The notes under the pieces: model-generated
What the model was told of the DNA's origin: nothing
Seen by the model: only the letters and a program-made list of their open reading frames with translations
The model's database searches: none
Position numbers and translations under genes: made by a program
Assembly: GCF_030445035.2 (NCBI RefSeq)
Contig: NC_080686.1
Coordinates: forward strand, 1,153,931 to 1,217,930
Reading direction: 5' to 3'
Length of the DNA: 64,000 nt
Source of the DNA: Dasypus novemcinctus
Lineage: Eukaryota > Chordata > Mammalia > Cingulata > Dasypodidae
In this document: piece by piece, positions 11,569 through 24,997 of the stretch
How positions within the stretch are numbered: the first letter of the stretch is position 1
Layout of the letters: each line of letters opens with the position of its first letter

Positions 11569-13233
11569 AATTAGTCTGCAGATTGCCACCTGAAGCGATG
11601 TAGGTCATAGAGAACTTCCCAAAAGGCCAGGCCTTCTGCCAGAAGGGTCCAGTGTTCCCAGGGGGGGAAGAGCTCTATGAGTGAGAGCACTTTGGGGGAG
11701 CACTTCATCCTGAGCAAGACATCCAAGCTCTCCCCAGCAACAGGACATTGGACAAGTCTGCAACCCTGCTTTTCCCCAGCAGCCCTGCCACTCTTTCATT
11801 TTCAGCTCCTCTCACAACCTTGACCCTCTTAGGCAAGCTCCTGGGGACCACAGAGGGAGAAGGTGGCTTGAACCTGAAATGCAAGCACTGGACCAGAAAA
11901 AGGACCTAATCCTGAATCATGAACCCTCATCTCTACTTAGTGACATATTACTACTATACTACTTTTCAAATAAAGTAAAAAAGAAAACCAAAAACAGAAA
12001 GAAAATATTTGGAATCCCTATTTCTGCTAATAGCATAATGTATAGAACACAAGGAGAACAAGGAGAATTACTGTAACTCTACCAAAGCACAAAGAGCCAC
12101 AGCAATAAATGGGAAAAGGGCCTGAATAGACATATCTGCCTAGAATACATACAAATGACTGAAAAGTACATAAACAAATGCTCAACATCATTAGCCATTA
12201 GAGAAATACAAATAAGATACCAAAGATAAAAATGAGGCACTACTTTCTACACACACTCTTGAAAGCTGTTGTTAGGGAAAAAAATGGTTGAAAAGATGTG
12301 GAAAATGGAACCCTTAAACACTATGAATAGGAATTTAAAATGCTGATGCCTAAAAGTTAAACACAGAATTACCATAGCAGTTGGCAATTCCACTCCTAAG
12401 TATACACACCAAAGGAATGAAAGTAGGGTCTCAACCAAATACATCTATGCTATTATTCATAACAGCCTCATTCAGAAGAGGAGTTGTAAAGGAAGGGAGT
12501 TGGGAGTTATTGCTAAAGGGGCATGAAGTCTGGTTGGGATGATGGAAAGGGTCTGAATATAGTGGTGAAAGCTACAAAATATTATCAATGAACTCAATCA
12601 ATGTCACCATGTGTCCCACTTACAATGATTAAAATGATTTTTATGCTATGAATGTTTTTCCACAATTAAAAGGAAAAAATCAAGTATGGCACTGACCACA
12701 TTTATAGAATGAAAGATACAAGCCACATGATCCCCTCAATTGACTCAGAAAATGCTTTTGAAAAATTCCCACACCCGTTCATGTTAAGGAAACATTCAGA
12801 AAGGTAGGAGGAGATGGCATCTTCGTCCATATGATAAAGGGTATTGACGAAAAACCAGCTGTTAAGATGAAAAGACCTGCTCAAGAAGGAAAGACTTTTC
12901 CCTAAATCAGAAGAAAAGACTCATCAGATTTAAAAACTTTTCTGCATGAAAGTCCATTATTAAGAAAGGAAAAAGAAAATTTCCTGAAGTAGGGCCAAAA
13001 CACTTGAACATCATCTGTGTGATGGAAGTTTAATATGCCAAGCCTATAAGCTACTGAAAGTCAAGAATAAAAGGAGAAATACCACCATTAAAATAGGGGC
13101 AGGTGACTGGACCTTTTCCAAAGAAGATATACTAATGAGAAATAAGCATATGAGAAGGTACTAAACATCCTGAGACAACAGGAAAATACAAATAACAAAG
13201 GAAGTGCTACCGCTTCTTTAAAAATGTTGGATA

Positions 13234-13597
13234 GGGTGGCGGACTTGGCCCAGTGGTTAGGGCATTCGTCTACCACATGGGAGGTCCATGGTTCAAACCC
13301 CGGGCCTCCTTGATCCGTGTACAGCTGACCCGTGTGCAGTGCTGATGCACACAAGGAGTGCCCTGCCACTCAGGGGTGTCCCCTGTGTAGGGGAGCCCCA
13401 CGCACAAGGAGTGCACCCCCTAAGGAGAGCCACCCAGCGTGAAAGAAAGTGCAGCCTGCCCAGGAATGGCACAGTCCACACGGAGAAATGACACAAGATG
13501 ACATGGACAAAGAAGAGGCAGCAAATAGACACAAAGAACAGACAACCGGGGTGGGGGGGAAGGGGAGAGAAATAAATAAATAAATAAAATCTTAAAA
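13234..13597 (+). mobile_element. DAS-III-type SINE (copy 2)
   Basis: Box A (TGGCCCAGTGG near 13246) and box B (GGTTCAAACCCC near 13291) are well preserved. The body is followed by an AAATAAATAAATAAAATC tail. The target-site duplication AAAATGTTGGATA is visible at 13221-13233 and 13597-13609. The insertion is absent from units 1 and 3, so it followed the unit duplication. Confidence 0.95.
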
Positions 13598-15325
13598 AAA
13601 TGTTGGATAACTACTGAAGTAGATGTAGTGTAATCAAAACTGTCACACATTGCAGAGAGAAAGTTAAAACGGTGAAGCCACCTTGGATTCCAGTTTGTTG
13701 ATGCCTCAATTAGTTAGCCACAGAATTTCCATACGACCTAGCAGTTACACTCCTACTTTTATACTGAAAGGTCAAAATAGGTATTCAAACAAAACGTTAT
13801 CCAGGAATGATTTTAGTGTCTTTATTTGCCATATCCAAAAGTGAAAGCAACTCCAATGTCCATCAATGAATGAATAAACTAAATGGTATATATAGGCAAC
13901 AGAGAACTGTACAGCTATAAAAAGGAATGCAGTTCTCCAAAGAGCTGAAATATGGACGAACCATGAAAGCACTGTGCTAACTGAAGTCAGCACAAGGAAT
14001 AGCACTGCAGAAGTGCACTGAAATCAGCTGGGTAAATGGTGAACTCCACAGGGACAAAATATCTATTAGCACACAGACTCGGGGTAGGCATCAACAGTAA
14101 AAAATTTCAGTTTTGCCTGATGGAACATGCCTGGAAATGGTGGGAAATGAAAATAGCACAGGATTGTGAATGTCAACAAGATGACAGAGTTGTGTGCTGT
14201 ACTAATCATCCAAAGGGGTGCTGATGCACAATTCCACAAGCCTGCTAGGCTCCACTGAAGGTATTTCTTTCTCATAGGAGCTTACAGATACCAGGCTGTA
14301 ATGCCTAAGTTACTTCCCTTGACAAAGTCTTGGAGCAAAATGACTGGCATCATCAGCCAGGGTGCAGGCATCCTGGCTTCCTCTCTTCCCAAGTCTTGCT
14401 TCTCTATGGGCTAAGCTCCTCTGTTTGCTCCACAAGGGCAGCTGTAGACTATGATGCTCTCTAGGCTTTGCCTCTCTCCACAAGGTCAGCTGGAGACAAT
14501 CAGGTGAAGGACTGTGTTTCTCACTCACCCCGGGTATTCTGCCATGTCTAAGGAGCAGTTTCTATTCCTCTGTGTTCTTCCCTTGCCTCAAGTAACATCT
14601 TGATGGGTTTGCTTCTCTTTCCTCTCTGAGCTTACTTTCAGCTAAGGCTTCAGCATCAAGCTCCAACTTCAAGATTCCTCAACTCTGTCCTTTGCCATGC
14701 CTTTTCTCTGCCAGTCACCACTGCCCATGGGATGGGGCTCCATGTCCTAGTGACATGGCCTAATCAAAGCCCCCCTCATTGCTTAGTCTATCCCCAGTAC
14801 AGACCCAATGATGAGCACACTCCAATAACAGTTTTTGGAATTCATAACCATAGCAAACTGCTACATATACTGAAAATTGTTTCAAATGGAGGGAAATGAA
14901 GGCAAAGATTATAAGGGGCTTGCTCCTGTTGAGAACAGACTGCTCAGTTGAACTTCTAAAAGATGAGCTTGGTGTTTCCTGCCAAGGTCAAGCTGGTGGA
15001 AAATCACCCTCTATGCCTAGATCATACAGAATGTATTACAAAAGATTACTGCAAGACAGGTAAAAATATATTCAAAGATATGGATAAAATACTCACTTGG
15101 GATAACCTGAAGTGGAATCTGCTCACATGGGACACCACTGATGGTGGAAAAGTATGTGACAGGCAGCAATAAGAGAGTCAACAACTGCAGGTGGCTGCTG
15201 GAAATATGTCATTTAACACTTACAGCTTTTTTATTCTGTCATTCACCAGCCGGTATTTGAGGGGACTCTTTAAACCTCTCATGTATGAAAGAAGGGTAGG
15301 GTCCCATCAACTTTCCTCTGCTCAG

Positions 15326-18300
15326 AGGCACACAGCCAGCATTAGGAGATGCACATTTGCAAGCAATTTGCAGGTAAAGAACACTGACTCGGAAGCTGGC
15401 TTAAGCAAAATGCGGGTATCCCTTCCTCTCATTATAGACCTGTCATACAAAGGAATATACTCAGCTATTATTTTTAGATTTGAGTTTTTGTCAATAAAAA
15501 GTTGTGGTTCATGTTTTAATTTTATATAGTACATGCTGGCAATATAATATTTTTTGAAAATGCAGAAATTTGAATACTCAGCACTATATACGACCTATTC
15601 AAATGATGGGATAACCTAAAAAGAGCTGAGGCTTGAACCCAGTTGGACACGGCAGGATCCTGATTATATTCAAAGGTAGGAAAAGTAGCCAGAGAGAAAG
15701 CATACAGGGGCTGAAGATGAGGTGTCAGGGATGGAGCTCTGATTGACAAAGCAGGGAGGCCAGAAGTACCCACCTTGCATTAAGTTATGCATGCTCAGGT
15801 GGCCACAGCCAGTGCAAGAAGGGGAGCTCTGTCTCTCCCCATCAGCCAGGTCCCTCAGCTTTGGTGGATGAGCCTGTCACATGTTGGTAGCTGCCAGCGT
15901 GGTGCTTCAGCCCCCCCTTCCTAATAGCCACCAAGTTCAATTGGCACCACTGCCCACCTGCCTCCAAGTCCCAGTGTTCCTGGCACCTGCCTCCTCAGAG
16001 CACTAAAACTCCAACCCCATCCCTCAGATGGGCAATAGCAGCTGGGCTTAGAAGTACATTAAGGACTAGGAGAGGTGTGGAGGATCCACCCTGTGAGGCA
16101 GGAGGCCTGGGGACACACCTTGGGCTCACCTGCACCTCAGGGCAGATACTGCAGGAGAAATGGGGGCAGTTCTGTCCCAATCAGCCCTTCAGCACTCAGG
16201 GTGGTAAGGGAGCATGACAGGGGCTTCCCGTAGTTTCCTGCAGCCACAAGAACCACCAGCACCTGCAGCCACTGGGCACTAAAGTTCTCACTCACATTGG
16301 CACAGCAGTCATCCCCATCCCTCAGCCCACCAACAGATTCCGTGATTAGAAACTCCCAGTAGGTCAGTGGCTGGATGACCTGTGCTCCTCACTGTTCAGC
16401 CCTTCTGCCCCAAGTCCAGGAGTTCTGATGGGCTCCATCCAATCCCATGCAAGCTGTGACTACTTCAGGCTGGCTATACTTTCAAACAGCCCTAGAACAG
16501 GGGAGGCCTGGACAGATGAAGGGGAAGTAGTGAGGAAAGGTCGAGGAAGAGTCGCTGCCTGCAAAGTGTTGGAAGCAGCTCAGGAGGGCCTTGCCAACAC
16601 AATGCAGGACCATCTGCCCTAGATTTACCCATCCAGGGGTGTACTGGTGAGGAGGAACCTCCTCCAAGCCTGGACAGCCAAAGGGGCAAGGCCTCCTCAC
16701 CAGTTTCTGCATTGTCTGCTGTAGCCCAGAGGCCTTATAAAGGTCCACTGAGCACTGTCACCCTGCTGACAACCACCTACATGCAGCGTGTATGTGCACC
16801 CAGCCCATTCCCCTTTGACAGTAGCTTCACCGAGATGCTGGGCACTGAAGTGAGCCATTTCATCTACCTGCAGAAGGCAAACTGTGAGGCCATCGTTTTC
16901 TGTGTCAGGAGCACCTGATGACAAGAAGACCCTCCTAGCTAAGCCTCCCTGCCTGCCAAGGACTGGTGCCAGTTCCTGAGGGCACATTGAAAATCTAGCA
17001 CAGGCTGGTGCCAGGAAAGGCCTCCACCTGCCTCTTCTGATCCCTGCACTTCATCCAGGTGATGGGATTGGGACTTTAACAACTTTCAAAAGGCAATCCA
17101 CCTAGCAATCCCAGGAACTCCCCATAAGCAAACCTGGATGACTTTCCTCAGACTCTGGGCATATTGGTAGGAGCCTGATGCACTGAGAGGATTTGAGATT
17201 TTTCCAAGATGTTCATAAAACCAAGGAGTAGCAACCAGAATCCGTACAAGACCTGCGGTACATCTCAGGGAAGAACACACCAGACTCGAGCATTTTCCAT
17301 CAGTCAACATGAATGTTAGAGAATGTTAGGTGGCATCATATGTCCTCAGCTGAGGTCCAAGAAAAGGGGATTGGGCTACATTGTATAGGAAATTCCACCT
17401 GGCCGGAAGGTCACTGCTTTCAAAGTGTGACAGAAGTTTCCTGGAGCCTCATCTGCAGATTGTCAGCTGAAGCAATGTAAGTCCTAGAGAACTTCCCAAA
17501 ATGCCAGGCCTTCTACCAGAAGGGTCCAGTGTTTCCAGGAGGGGAAGAGCCATCTGATTGAAACCACTGTATGGGACCACTCCATCCTGAGCAAGGCATA
17601 CAAGCTCTGCCCAGCAACAGGACATGGAGAAGTCTGCAACCCTGCTCTTCTCCAGCAGCCCTGCCAACCCTTCATTTTCAGCTCCTCTCACAACCTTGAA
17701 CCTCTTAGGCAAGCTTGTGGGGACCACAGAGTGAGAAGGTGGCTCTAACCTGAAACGTAGGCCCTGGCCCAGAAAATGTACCTATTCCCGAATTGGGAAC
17801 GCTTATCCCTACTTAACTGCATGTTACTACTACACTGCTTTTCCAATAAAGTGAAAAAAAAAAAAAAAACCGCCAAAAAAGGAAAGAATATATTTGGAAA
17901 CCCTATTTCTGCTAATAGTGTAATGTACAGGACATAAAGAGAATTACTATAACTCCACCAAACCACAAAGAGCCACAGCAATAAATGGGAAAAGGGCTTG
18001 AATAGGCATATCTGCCAAGAATACATATAAATGACTGAAAAGTACATAAACAGATGCTCAACATCATTAGCCATTAGAGAAATACAAATAAGATACCAAA
18101 GATAAAAATGAGGCACTACTTACTACACACACACTTGAAAGCTGTTGTTATGGAAACAAATGGTTGAGAAGATGTGGAAAAATGGACCCCTTAGATAATA
18201 TGGGTGGGAAACTAAAATGCTGCAGCCAGAAAGCTAAACACAGAATTACCATGGGAGCTGGCAATTCCACTCCAAGAAAACATACCAGAGGACTGAAAGC

Positions 18301-20846
18301 AGGGACTCAACCAGATAGATCTATGGCAATATTCATGACAGCGTCATTCAAAAGAGGAGTTGTGAAAGGAGGGAGTTGGGAGTTATTGCTAAAGGGGAAT
18401 GAGGTCTGGGTGGGATGATGGAAAGAGTCTGAATACAGTGGTCAAAGCTACCCAATATTATCAATGAACTCAATCAATGTCACCACGTGTCCCACTTAAA
18501 ATGATTAAAATGATTTTTATGCTTTGAATATTTTTCCACAATTAAAGGAAAAAATCAATATGGTAATGACCACGTTTATAGAGTGAAAGATACAGGCCAT
18601 TATGATCCCCTCAGTTGACTTAGAAAATGCTTTTGAAAAATTCCCACACCCGTTCATGTTAAGGAATCATTCAGAAAGGTAGCAGGAGACAGCAACTTCC
18701 TCCATATGATAAAGGATATTGATGAAAAACCAGCTAAGATGAAAATACCTGCTCAAGAAGGAAAGATCATTCCCTAAGATCACAAGAACAGACTCATCAG
18801 AATTAAAAACTTTTCTGCATGAAAGTCCATTCTCAAGAAAGGAAAAAGAAAATGTCCTGAAGTAGGGACAAAACACTTGAACAGCGTCTGTGTGATGGGA
18901 GCTTAATATGCCAAGCCTATAGGCTACTGAAAGTCAAGAATAAAAGGAGAAATACTGCACTTAAAATATGGGCAGTTGCCTGGACCTTTTCCAAATAAGA
19001 TATACTAATGAGAAATAAGCACATGAGAAGGTGCTAAACATCCTGAGACATTAGGGTAATACAAATAACAAAGGAAGTGCTACCACTTCTTTAAAAATGT
19101 TGGATAACTACTAAAGTAGATGTTGCATAACCAAAACCCTCACACCTTGCAGAGAGAAAGTTCAAAGGGTGAAGACACTTTAGATTCCAGTTTGGTGATG
19201 CCTCAGTTAACCATAGAATTTCCATATGACTTAGCAGTTGCACACCTACTTTCCTACTGAAAGGTCAAAATAGGGGTTCAAACAAAACGTTACCCAGGAA
19301 TGATTTCAGTGTCTTTATTTGCAACAGCCAAATGTGGAAGCAACTACAATGTCCATCAATGAATGCATAAACTAAATAGTACATATAAGCAACAGAGAAC
19401 TGTACAGCTATGAAAAGGCATACTGTTCTGGAAAGAGCTGAAATATGGATGAACCATGAAAGCACTGTGCTAACTGAAGTCAGCACAAGGAAAAGCACCA
19501 CAGAACTGCACTGAAATCAGCTGGGTAAATAATGAACTGCACAGAGACAAAATATCGATGACCACATGGACTTGAGGCAGGTATCAGGAGTAAAGGATTT
19601 CAGTTTTGCATGATGGAAAATGTCTGGTAATAGTGGAAGGGGAAAATAGCACAGTATTGTTACTGTTAACAAGATAACAAGATGTGTGCTGGACTGGTCA
19701 GCCAAAGGGGTGCTGAGGCACAATTCCACAAGCCTGCTAGTCTCCACTGAAGCTATTTCTTTCTGGTAGGAGCTTACAGATACCAGGCCATAATGCCTAA
19801 GTTACTTCCCTCGACAAATCTATTTGAACATCTTGGAGCAAGACTGGCAACATCAGCCAGGGTTCAGGCTTCCTGGCTTCCTCTCTTCCCAAGTCTTGCT
19901 TCTTTCTGGGCTAAGCTCCTCTGATTGTTCCATAAGGGCAGCTGTAGACTATGAGGCTCTCTAAGGCTTTGCCTCTCTCCACAAGGTCAGCTGGAGACAA
20001 TCAGGTGAAGGGCTCTGTCTCTCACTTACCCCGGGGATTCTGCCCCATTGAAGGAGCTGTTTCTATTCCTCTGTGTTCTTCCCCTGCCTCAAGTCCTGTC
20101 TTCCTGAGGCTTGCTTCTGTTTCCTCTCTGAGCTTACTTCCTGGGATTCCAGCTAAGGCTTCAGCATCAAACTCCAACTTCAAGAATCCTCAACTGTTTC
20201 CTTCACCATGCCTTTTCTCTGCCAGTCACCACTGCCCGTGTGATGGAGACTCAATGGCCTACCCAGTGAGGTGGCCCAATCCAAGCCCTCCTCATAGCTT
20301 AGTCTTTCCCAGGTACAGATCAGATGACAAACAAATTCCAATAACAATTTTTGGAATTCATAACCATAGCAAACTGCTACATATACTGAAAATTGATTCA
20401 AATGGAGGGAAATGAAGGCAAAGGATTATAAGGGCCTTGGTCCTGTTGAGAACAGACTGCTCAGTTGAGCTTATCAAAGAAGAGCTCGGTGTTTCCTGCC
20501 AAGGTCAAGCTGGCAGAAAATCACCCTCTATGCCTAGATCATACAGAATGTATTACAAAAGATTACTGCAAGACAGGGAAGAATATGTTCAAAGATACAG
20601 ATAAAACACTAACTTGGGATAACCTGAAGTGGAATCTGCTAACATGGGACACCACTGATTGTGGAAAAGTATGTGACAGGCAGGAACAGGAGAGTCAGAC
20701 AATGCAGGTGGCTGCTGGAAATATAAGTCATTTAACACCTACAGCTTTTTTATTCTATCATTCACCAGCCGGTATTTGAGGGAACTTTTTAAACCTCTCG
20801 TGTATTAAAGAAGGGTAGGGTCCCAGGCACCTTACTCTGCTCTGAG
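15326..20846 (+). repeat. Long duplicated unit, copy 3
   Basis: This is the most complete copy and shows all anchors in order: the common start at 15327, the GC-richer part to about 17300, L1-derived segments at about 17850-18550 and 18980-19740, and the conserved 3' kilobase to 20846. It has no SINE or retrocopy insertion. A homopolymer of 17 A near 17857-17873 follows the AATAAAG at the first L1 segment. No coding frame is conserved with units 1 and 4. Confidence 0.85.
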
Positions 20847-20908
20847 GCACACAGCCAGCATTACTAGATGCACATTTGCAAGCAATTTTCAGATAAAGAA
20901 CACTGACT

Positions 20909-21339
20909 GGGGTGGCAGGCTTGGCCTGGTGGTTAGGGCATCCGTCTACCACATGGGAGGTCTGCGGTTCAAATCCCGGGCCTCCTTGACCCGTGTGGAC
21001 CAGGCCCATGCACAGTGCTAATGCATGTGCAAGGAGTGCTGTGCCACGAAGGGGTGCCCTCCGCATAGGGGAGCCCCACGTGCAAGGAGTGTGCCCCATA
21101 AGGAGAGCTGCCCAGCATGAAAGAAAGTGCAGTCTGCCCAGGAATGGTGCCACACACACGGAGAGCTGATACAGCAAGATGATGCAGCCAAAAGAAACAC
21201 AGATTCCCATGCCGCTGACAACAACAGAAGCAGACAAAGAAGATGCAGCAAATAGACACAGAGAACAGACAACCAGGGTGGGGAGCGGTAAGGGGAGAGA
21301 AATAAATAAATAAATAAATAAAATCTTAAAAAAAAATAA
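20909..21339 (+). mobile_element. DAS-III-type SINE (copy 3)
   Basis: The tRNA-like head has box A (TTGGCCTGGTGGTTAGGGCA) and box B (GGTTCAAATCCC near 20966). The tail is an AAATAAATAAATAAATAAAATC-type run. The 14-bp target duplication AAAGAACACTGACT is clear at 20895-20908 and about 21340-21353, and it falls inside the anchor sequence of the long unit. Confidence 0.95.
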
Positions 21340-23469
21340 AAAGAACACTGACTCGGAAGCTGGCTTAAGTGAAATGCGAGTATTTATTCCTCTCATGATA
21401 AGACCTGTCATACAAAGGATTATACTCAGCTATTGTTTTTAGATTTGCGTTTCTGTCAATAAAAAGTTGTGATTCATGTTTTAATTTTATGTAGAACATA
21501 CTGGAAAAATAATATTTTTTGAAAATGCAGAAATTTGAATACTTGGCACCATATACGACCTATTCAAATGATGGGATAACCTAAAAAGAGCTGAGGCTTG
21601 AACCCAGTTTGATGCAGCAGGATTCTGAGTATATTGGAAGATAGGAAAGTAGCCAGAGAGAATGCACAGAGGTGATGAATGTGAGGTGTCAGGGATGGAG
21701 CTCTGATTGACAAAGCAGGGAGGCTGGAGGGACCCACCTTGCATTAAATATGCATGCTCAGGTGGCCATTGCCAGTGAAACAAGGGGAGCTCCATCTCTC
21801 CCCATCAGTCAAGTCCCTCAGCCTTGGTGGGTGCCTGCCAGGGTGGTGCTGCAGCCCTACCTTCCCAACATCCACATTGTTCACTTGTCACCACTGCCCA
21901 CCTGCCTCCAAGTCCCTGTTCCTGGAACCTGCCTCCTCAGGGCATCACACTTCCAACTCTCTCCCTCAGACTGGCTGGAGCAGCCTGGGGCTAAGAATAC
22001 AATAGGACAAGGAGAGGTATGGAGGACCCACCCCATGAGGCAGGAGGCCTCGGGACACACCTTGGGCTGACCTCACATCAGAGCAGATACTGGAGCAGCC
22101 ATTGGGGCAGCTCTGTCCCAATCAGCCCTTTAGCACTCGGGGCAGTAGGGCAGCATGACAGTGGCTTCCCATAATTCCCTGTGGCCAGAAGACCCACCAG
22201 CACCTGCAGGCACTGGGCACTAAACCTCTCTCATGTTGGCACAGCAGTCTTCCCTGTCCCCCAGACCACCAATAGACACCGTGGTTATGAACTCCCAGTA
22301 GGTCAGTGGCAGAATGACTTGTGCTCCTCACTGCTCACACTTTCTGCTCCAAGCCTCAGGCCTTCTAATGGGCTCCATCCATGCCCATTCATGCTTTGAC
22401 TACTTCACCCTGGCTATCCTTCCCAATGACCCCAGAACAAGGGAGGCCTGGGCAGATGGATGGGAAGTTGTGGGAAGAGGTTGAAGGAGAGTCATTGCCT
22501 CTGAAGTGGTAGATGCAGCCCAGGAGGGCCTTGCCAACATTGTGTAGGACCACCTTCCCTCAATTTACCCATGCAGGTGTGTGCTGGTGAGGAGGAATCT
22601 CCTCCAGTCCTGGATATCCAGGGCAGCATGGCCTCCTCACCAGTTTCTACGGGGTCTACTTGCAGCCCAGAGACCTGAAAAAGGTGCACTGAGCACTGTC
22701 ACCATGCTGACAACCTCCTACATGCAGAGTTTATGTGCACCTGGCCCAATCCCCATTCACAGAAGTTTCATCGAGCTCCACAGAGATGAAGTGAGTCATT
22801 TCATGTACTTCTAGAAGGGCCCTGAGACCACAACTTTCTTTCAGGAACAGCTAATAATCAGGATACATTCCTAGCTAATCCTCCCCACCTGCCAAGGGTT
22901 GGTGACAGTTCCTGAGGGCACATTGAAAATCTACTGCAGGCTAGTGTCAGAAAAGGCCTCCACCTGCATTGCCTCCTCCCTGTGTCTTGTCCAGGTGACT
23001 GGATCAGGAATTGAACAGCTTTCAAAAATTAATCCACCTAGCAATCCCAAGAAGTCCCCATAAGCAAACCTGGATGACTTGCCCTGGGCTCCCGGTGTGT
23101 TAGCATGAGAATGACACACCGAGAGGATTTGAAAAATTTCCAAGGTGTTCATAAAACCAAGGAGCAACAACCAGTATCCATACAAGATCTATGGTCCATC
23201 TCAGGGAAGAAAAAGCCAGACTCAAGCATTTTCCATCAGTCTACATGAACATTAGAAAATGTTTGGTGGCATCATATGCCCTCAGGTGAGTGCCACAGAA
23301 AAGGGGTTTGGGTTGCACTCTAATAGGAAATTCCACCTGACTGGAAGGTCATGACTTTAGAATTGTGACAGAATTTTCCTGGAACCTCATCTGCAGATTG
23401 CCAGTTGAATTGATATGAGTCATAGAGAACTTCCCAAAAGGCCAGACCTTCCATCAAAAGGGTCTAGTG

Positions 23470-24997
23470 GTTCAGTTGGCCATTTTAGGTGGTCCACAGC
23501 GGCGCCATTAAAGTGAGGAGGCAGCAAGAGGGGCTGCCACTACTTCTTTTTCTTTTTAAGTGCAGCCAAAAAAAGCAGGAGTGCATGCCACACGAGAGTG
23601 GGAGGCGAGGGGACAGGCCAGGGAGAGGTGCAGGAGCTTTTGCAGCCACGCGTGCTCCCTCTCTGTCTTGTGTGTCTCGCGAGGTAGAGCGGGTGCACGG
23701 CAGCAGCGGGGATTACTTTGCTGCTAGTTTCAGTTCAGGGCAGTGGCGGGTGTAGTCTCGGTGGCGGCGGTGCAGGCAGTAGCACGATGTCGGAGGAGCA
23801 GTTCGGCGGGGACAGGGCAGTGGCGGTGGTAACGGCAGCGGTAGGCGCCTCGGCAGGTGAGCAGGAGGGAGCCATGGTGGTGGTGGAGCAGGAGGCAGCA
23901 GCGTTGGCAGGAAGCGAAGCTGGGACGGGGGGGGGGGGGGGGGGGGGGGAACCGTGGCCAGAGGCACCGAAGGGGGCAGCGCCGAGTCGGAGGGGGCAAA
24001 GATCGATGCCAGTAAGAACAAGGAGGATAAAGGGAAAATGTTTACAGGAGGCCTTAGCTGGGACACTACAAAGAAAGATCTGAAGGACTACTTCTCCAAA
24101 TTTGGGGAAGTTGTAGACTGTACTCTGAAGTTAGATCCTATCACAGGGTGATGAAGGGGTTTTGGCTTTGTGCTATTTAAAGAGTCAGAAAGAACATAAA
24201 TTGAATGGGAAGGTGATTGATCCTAAAAGGGCCAAAGCCATGAAAACAAAAGAGCCTGTTAAAAAAAATTTTGTTGGTGGCCTTTCTCCAGATACACCTG
24301 AAGAGAAAATAAGGAAGTACTTTGGTGGTTTTTCATAAGGTGGAAATCATAGAGCCCCCCGTGGACAAGACCAATAAGAGGCATGGATTCTGCTTTATTA
24401 CCTTTCAAGAAGAGGAACCAGTGGAGAAGATAATGGAAAAGAAATACCATAATGTTGGTCTCAGTAAATGTGAAATAAAAGTAGCCATGTCAAAGGAACA
24501 GTATCAGCAACAGCAACAGTAGGGATCTAGAGGAGGATTTGCAGGAAGAGCTCGTGGAAGAGGTGGTGATCAGCAGAGTGGTTATGGGAAAGAATCCAGG
24601 TGAGGCGGTCATCAAAATAGCTACAAACCACACTAAATTATTCCATTTGCAACTTATCCCCAACAGGTGGTGAAGCAGTATTTTCCAATTTGAAGATTCA
24701 TGTGAGGGTGGCTCCTACCACCTTGCTAATAGCAATTCAAACTAAAATTTTTCTATCAAGTCCCCAAATGGAAGTATGACCTTGGGTCCCTCTGAAGTTT
24801 AACTCTGAGTACTATTAAAAGAAATTTGCTTTCATTGATTTATTTCTTAATTGCTATGCTTCAGAATCAATTTATTTTATGCCCCTTCCCCAGTATTGTA
24901 GAGCAAGTCTTGTGTTAAAAGCCCAGTGTGACAGTGTCATGATGTAGTAATGTCTTACTGGTTTTTTAATAAATCCTTTTGTATTAAAAAAAAAAAA
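23470..24997 (+). pseudogene. HNRNPD: Processed pseudogene of HNRNPD (AUF1), p37 splice form
   Basis: This is an intronless copy of the mRNA for hnRNP D, an AU-rich-element RNA-binding protein. It keeps the 5' UTR (from about 23470), the start codon at 23787 (MSEEQFGG), the Ala/Gly-rich N-terminus, most of RRM1 (about 24037-24200), RRM2 (about 24265-24500), the Gln-rich end of RRM2 and the Arg/Gly tail, then 3' UTR with AATAAA at 24968-24973 and a poly(A) tract. The sequence passes straight from KEDKGK to RRM1, and from GRGG to DQQSGYG, so exons 2 and 7 are both absent: the p37 isoform. Defects: a frameshift at the poly-G run near 23930-23949, two stops in a row at 24149-24154, a deletion near 24190 inside RRM1, a frameshift plus stop in RRM2 near 24336, and a Trp-to-stop change at 24520. 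The target duplication is AAAAGGGTCTAGTG (23456-23469) and, with one change, 24998-25011. It is not translatable. Confidence 0.95.

Larger units (their letters stand above)
9656..15325 (+). repeat. Long duplicated unit, copy 2, with its first third replaced
   Basis: It starts with the common anchor (9660-9735). It then leaves the unit consensus at about 9745 and rejoins it only near 11570. The missing part corresponds to roughly 4300-6310 of unit 1. From 11570 to the end it follows the unit order closely, including both L1-derived segments (about 11965-12680 and 13100-14240) and the conserved 3' kilobase. A SINE interrupts the second L1 segment. Confidence 0.8.

Noticed and set aside
13246..13310. 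A tRNA gene
   Set aside because: Box A and box B are excellent, but the sequence does not close into a cloverleaf with a normal acceptor end and continues into the SINE body. It is the tRNA-derived head.
23718..24083. Functional hnRNP D gene
   Set aside because: There are no introns, and it has a poly(A) tail, target duplications, frameshifts and several stops.
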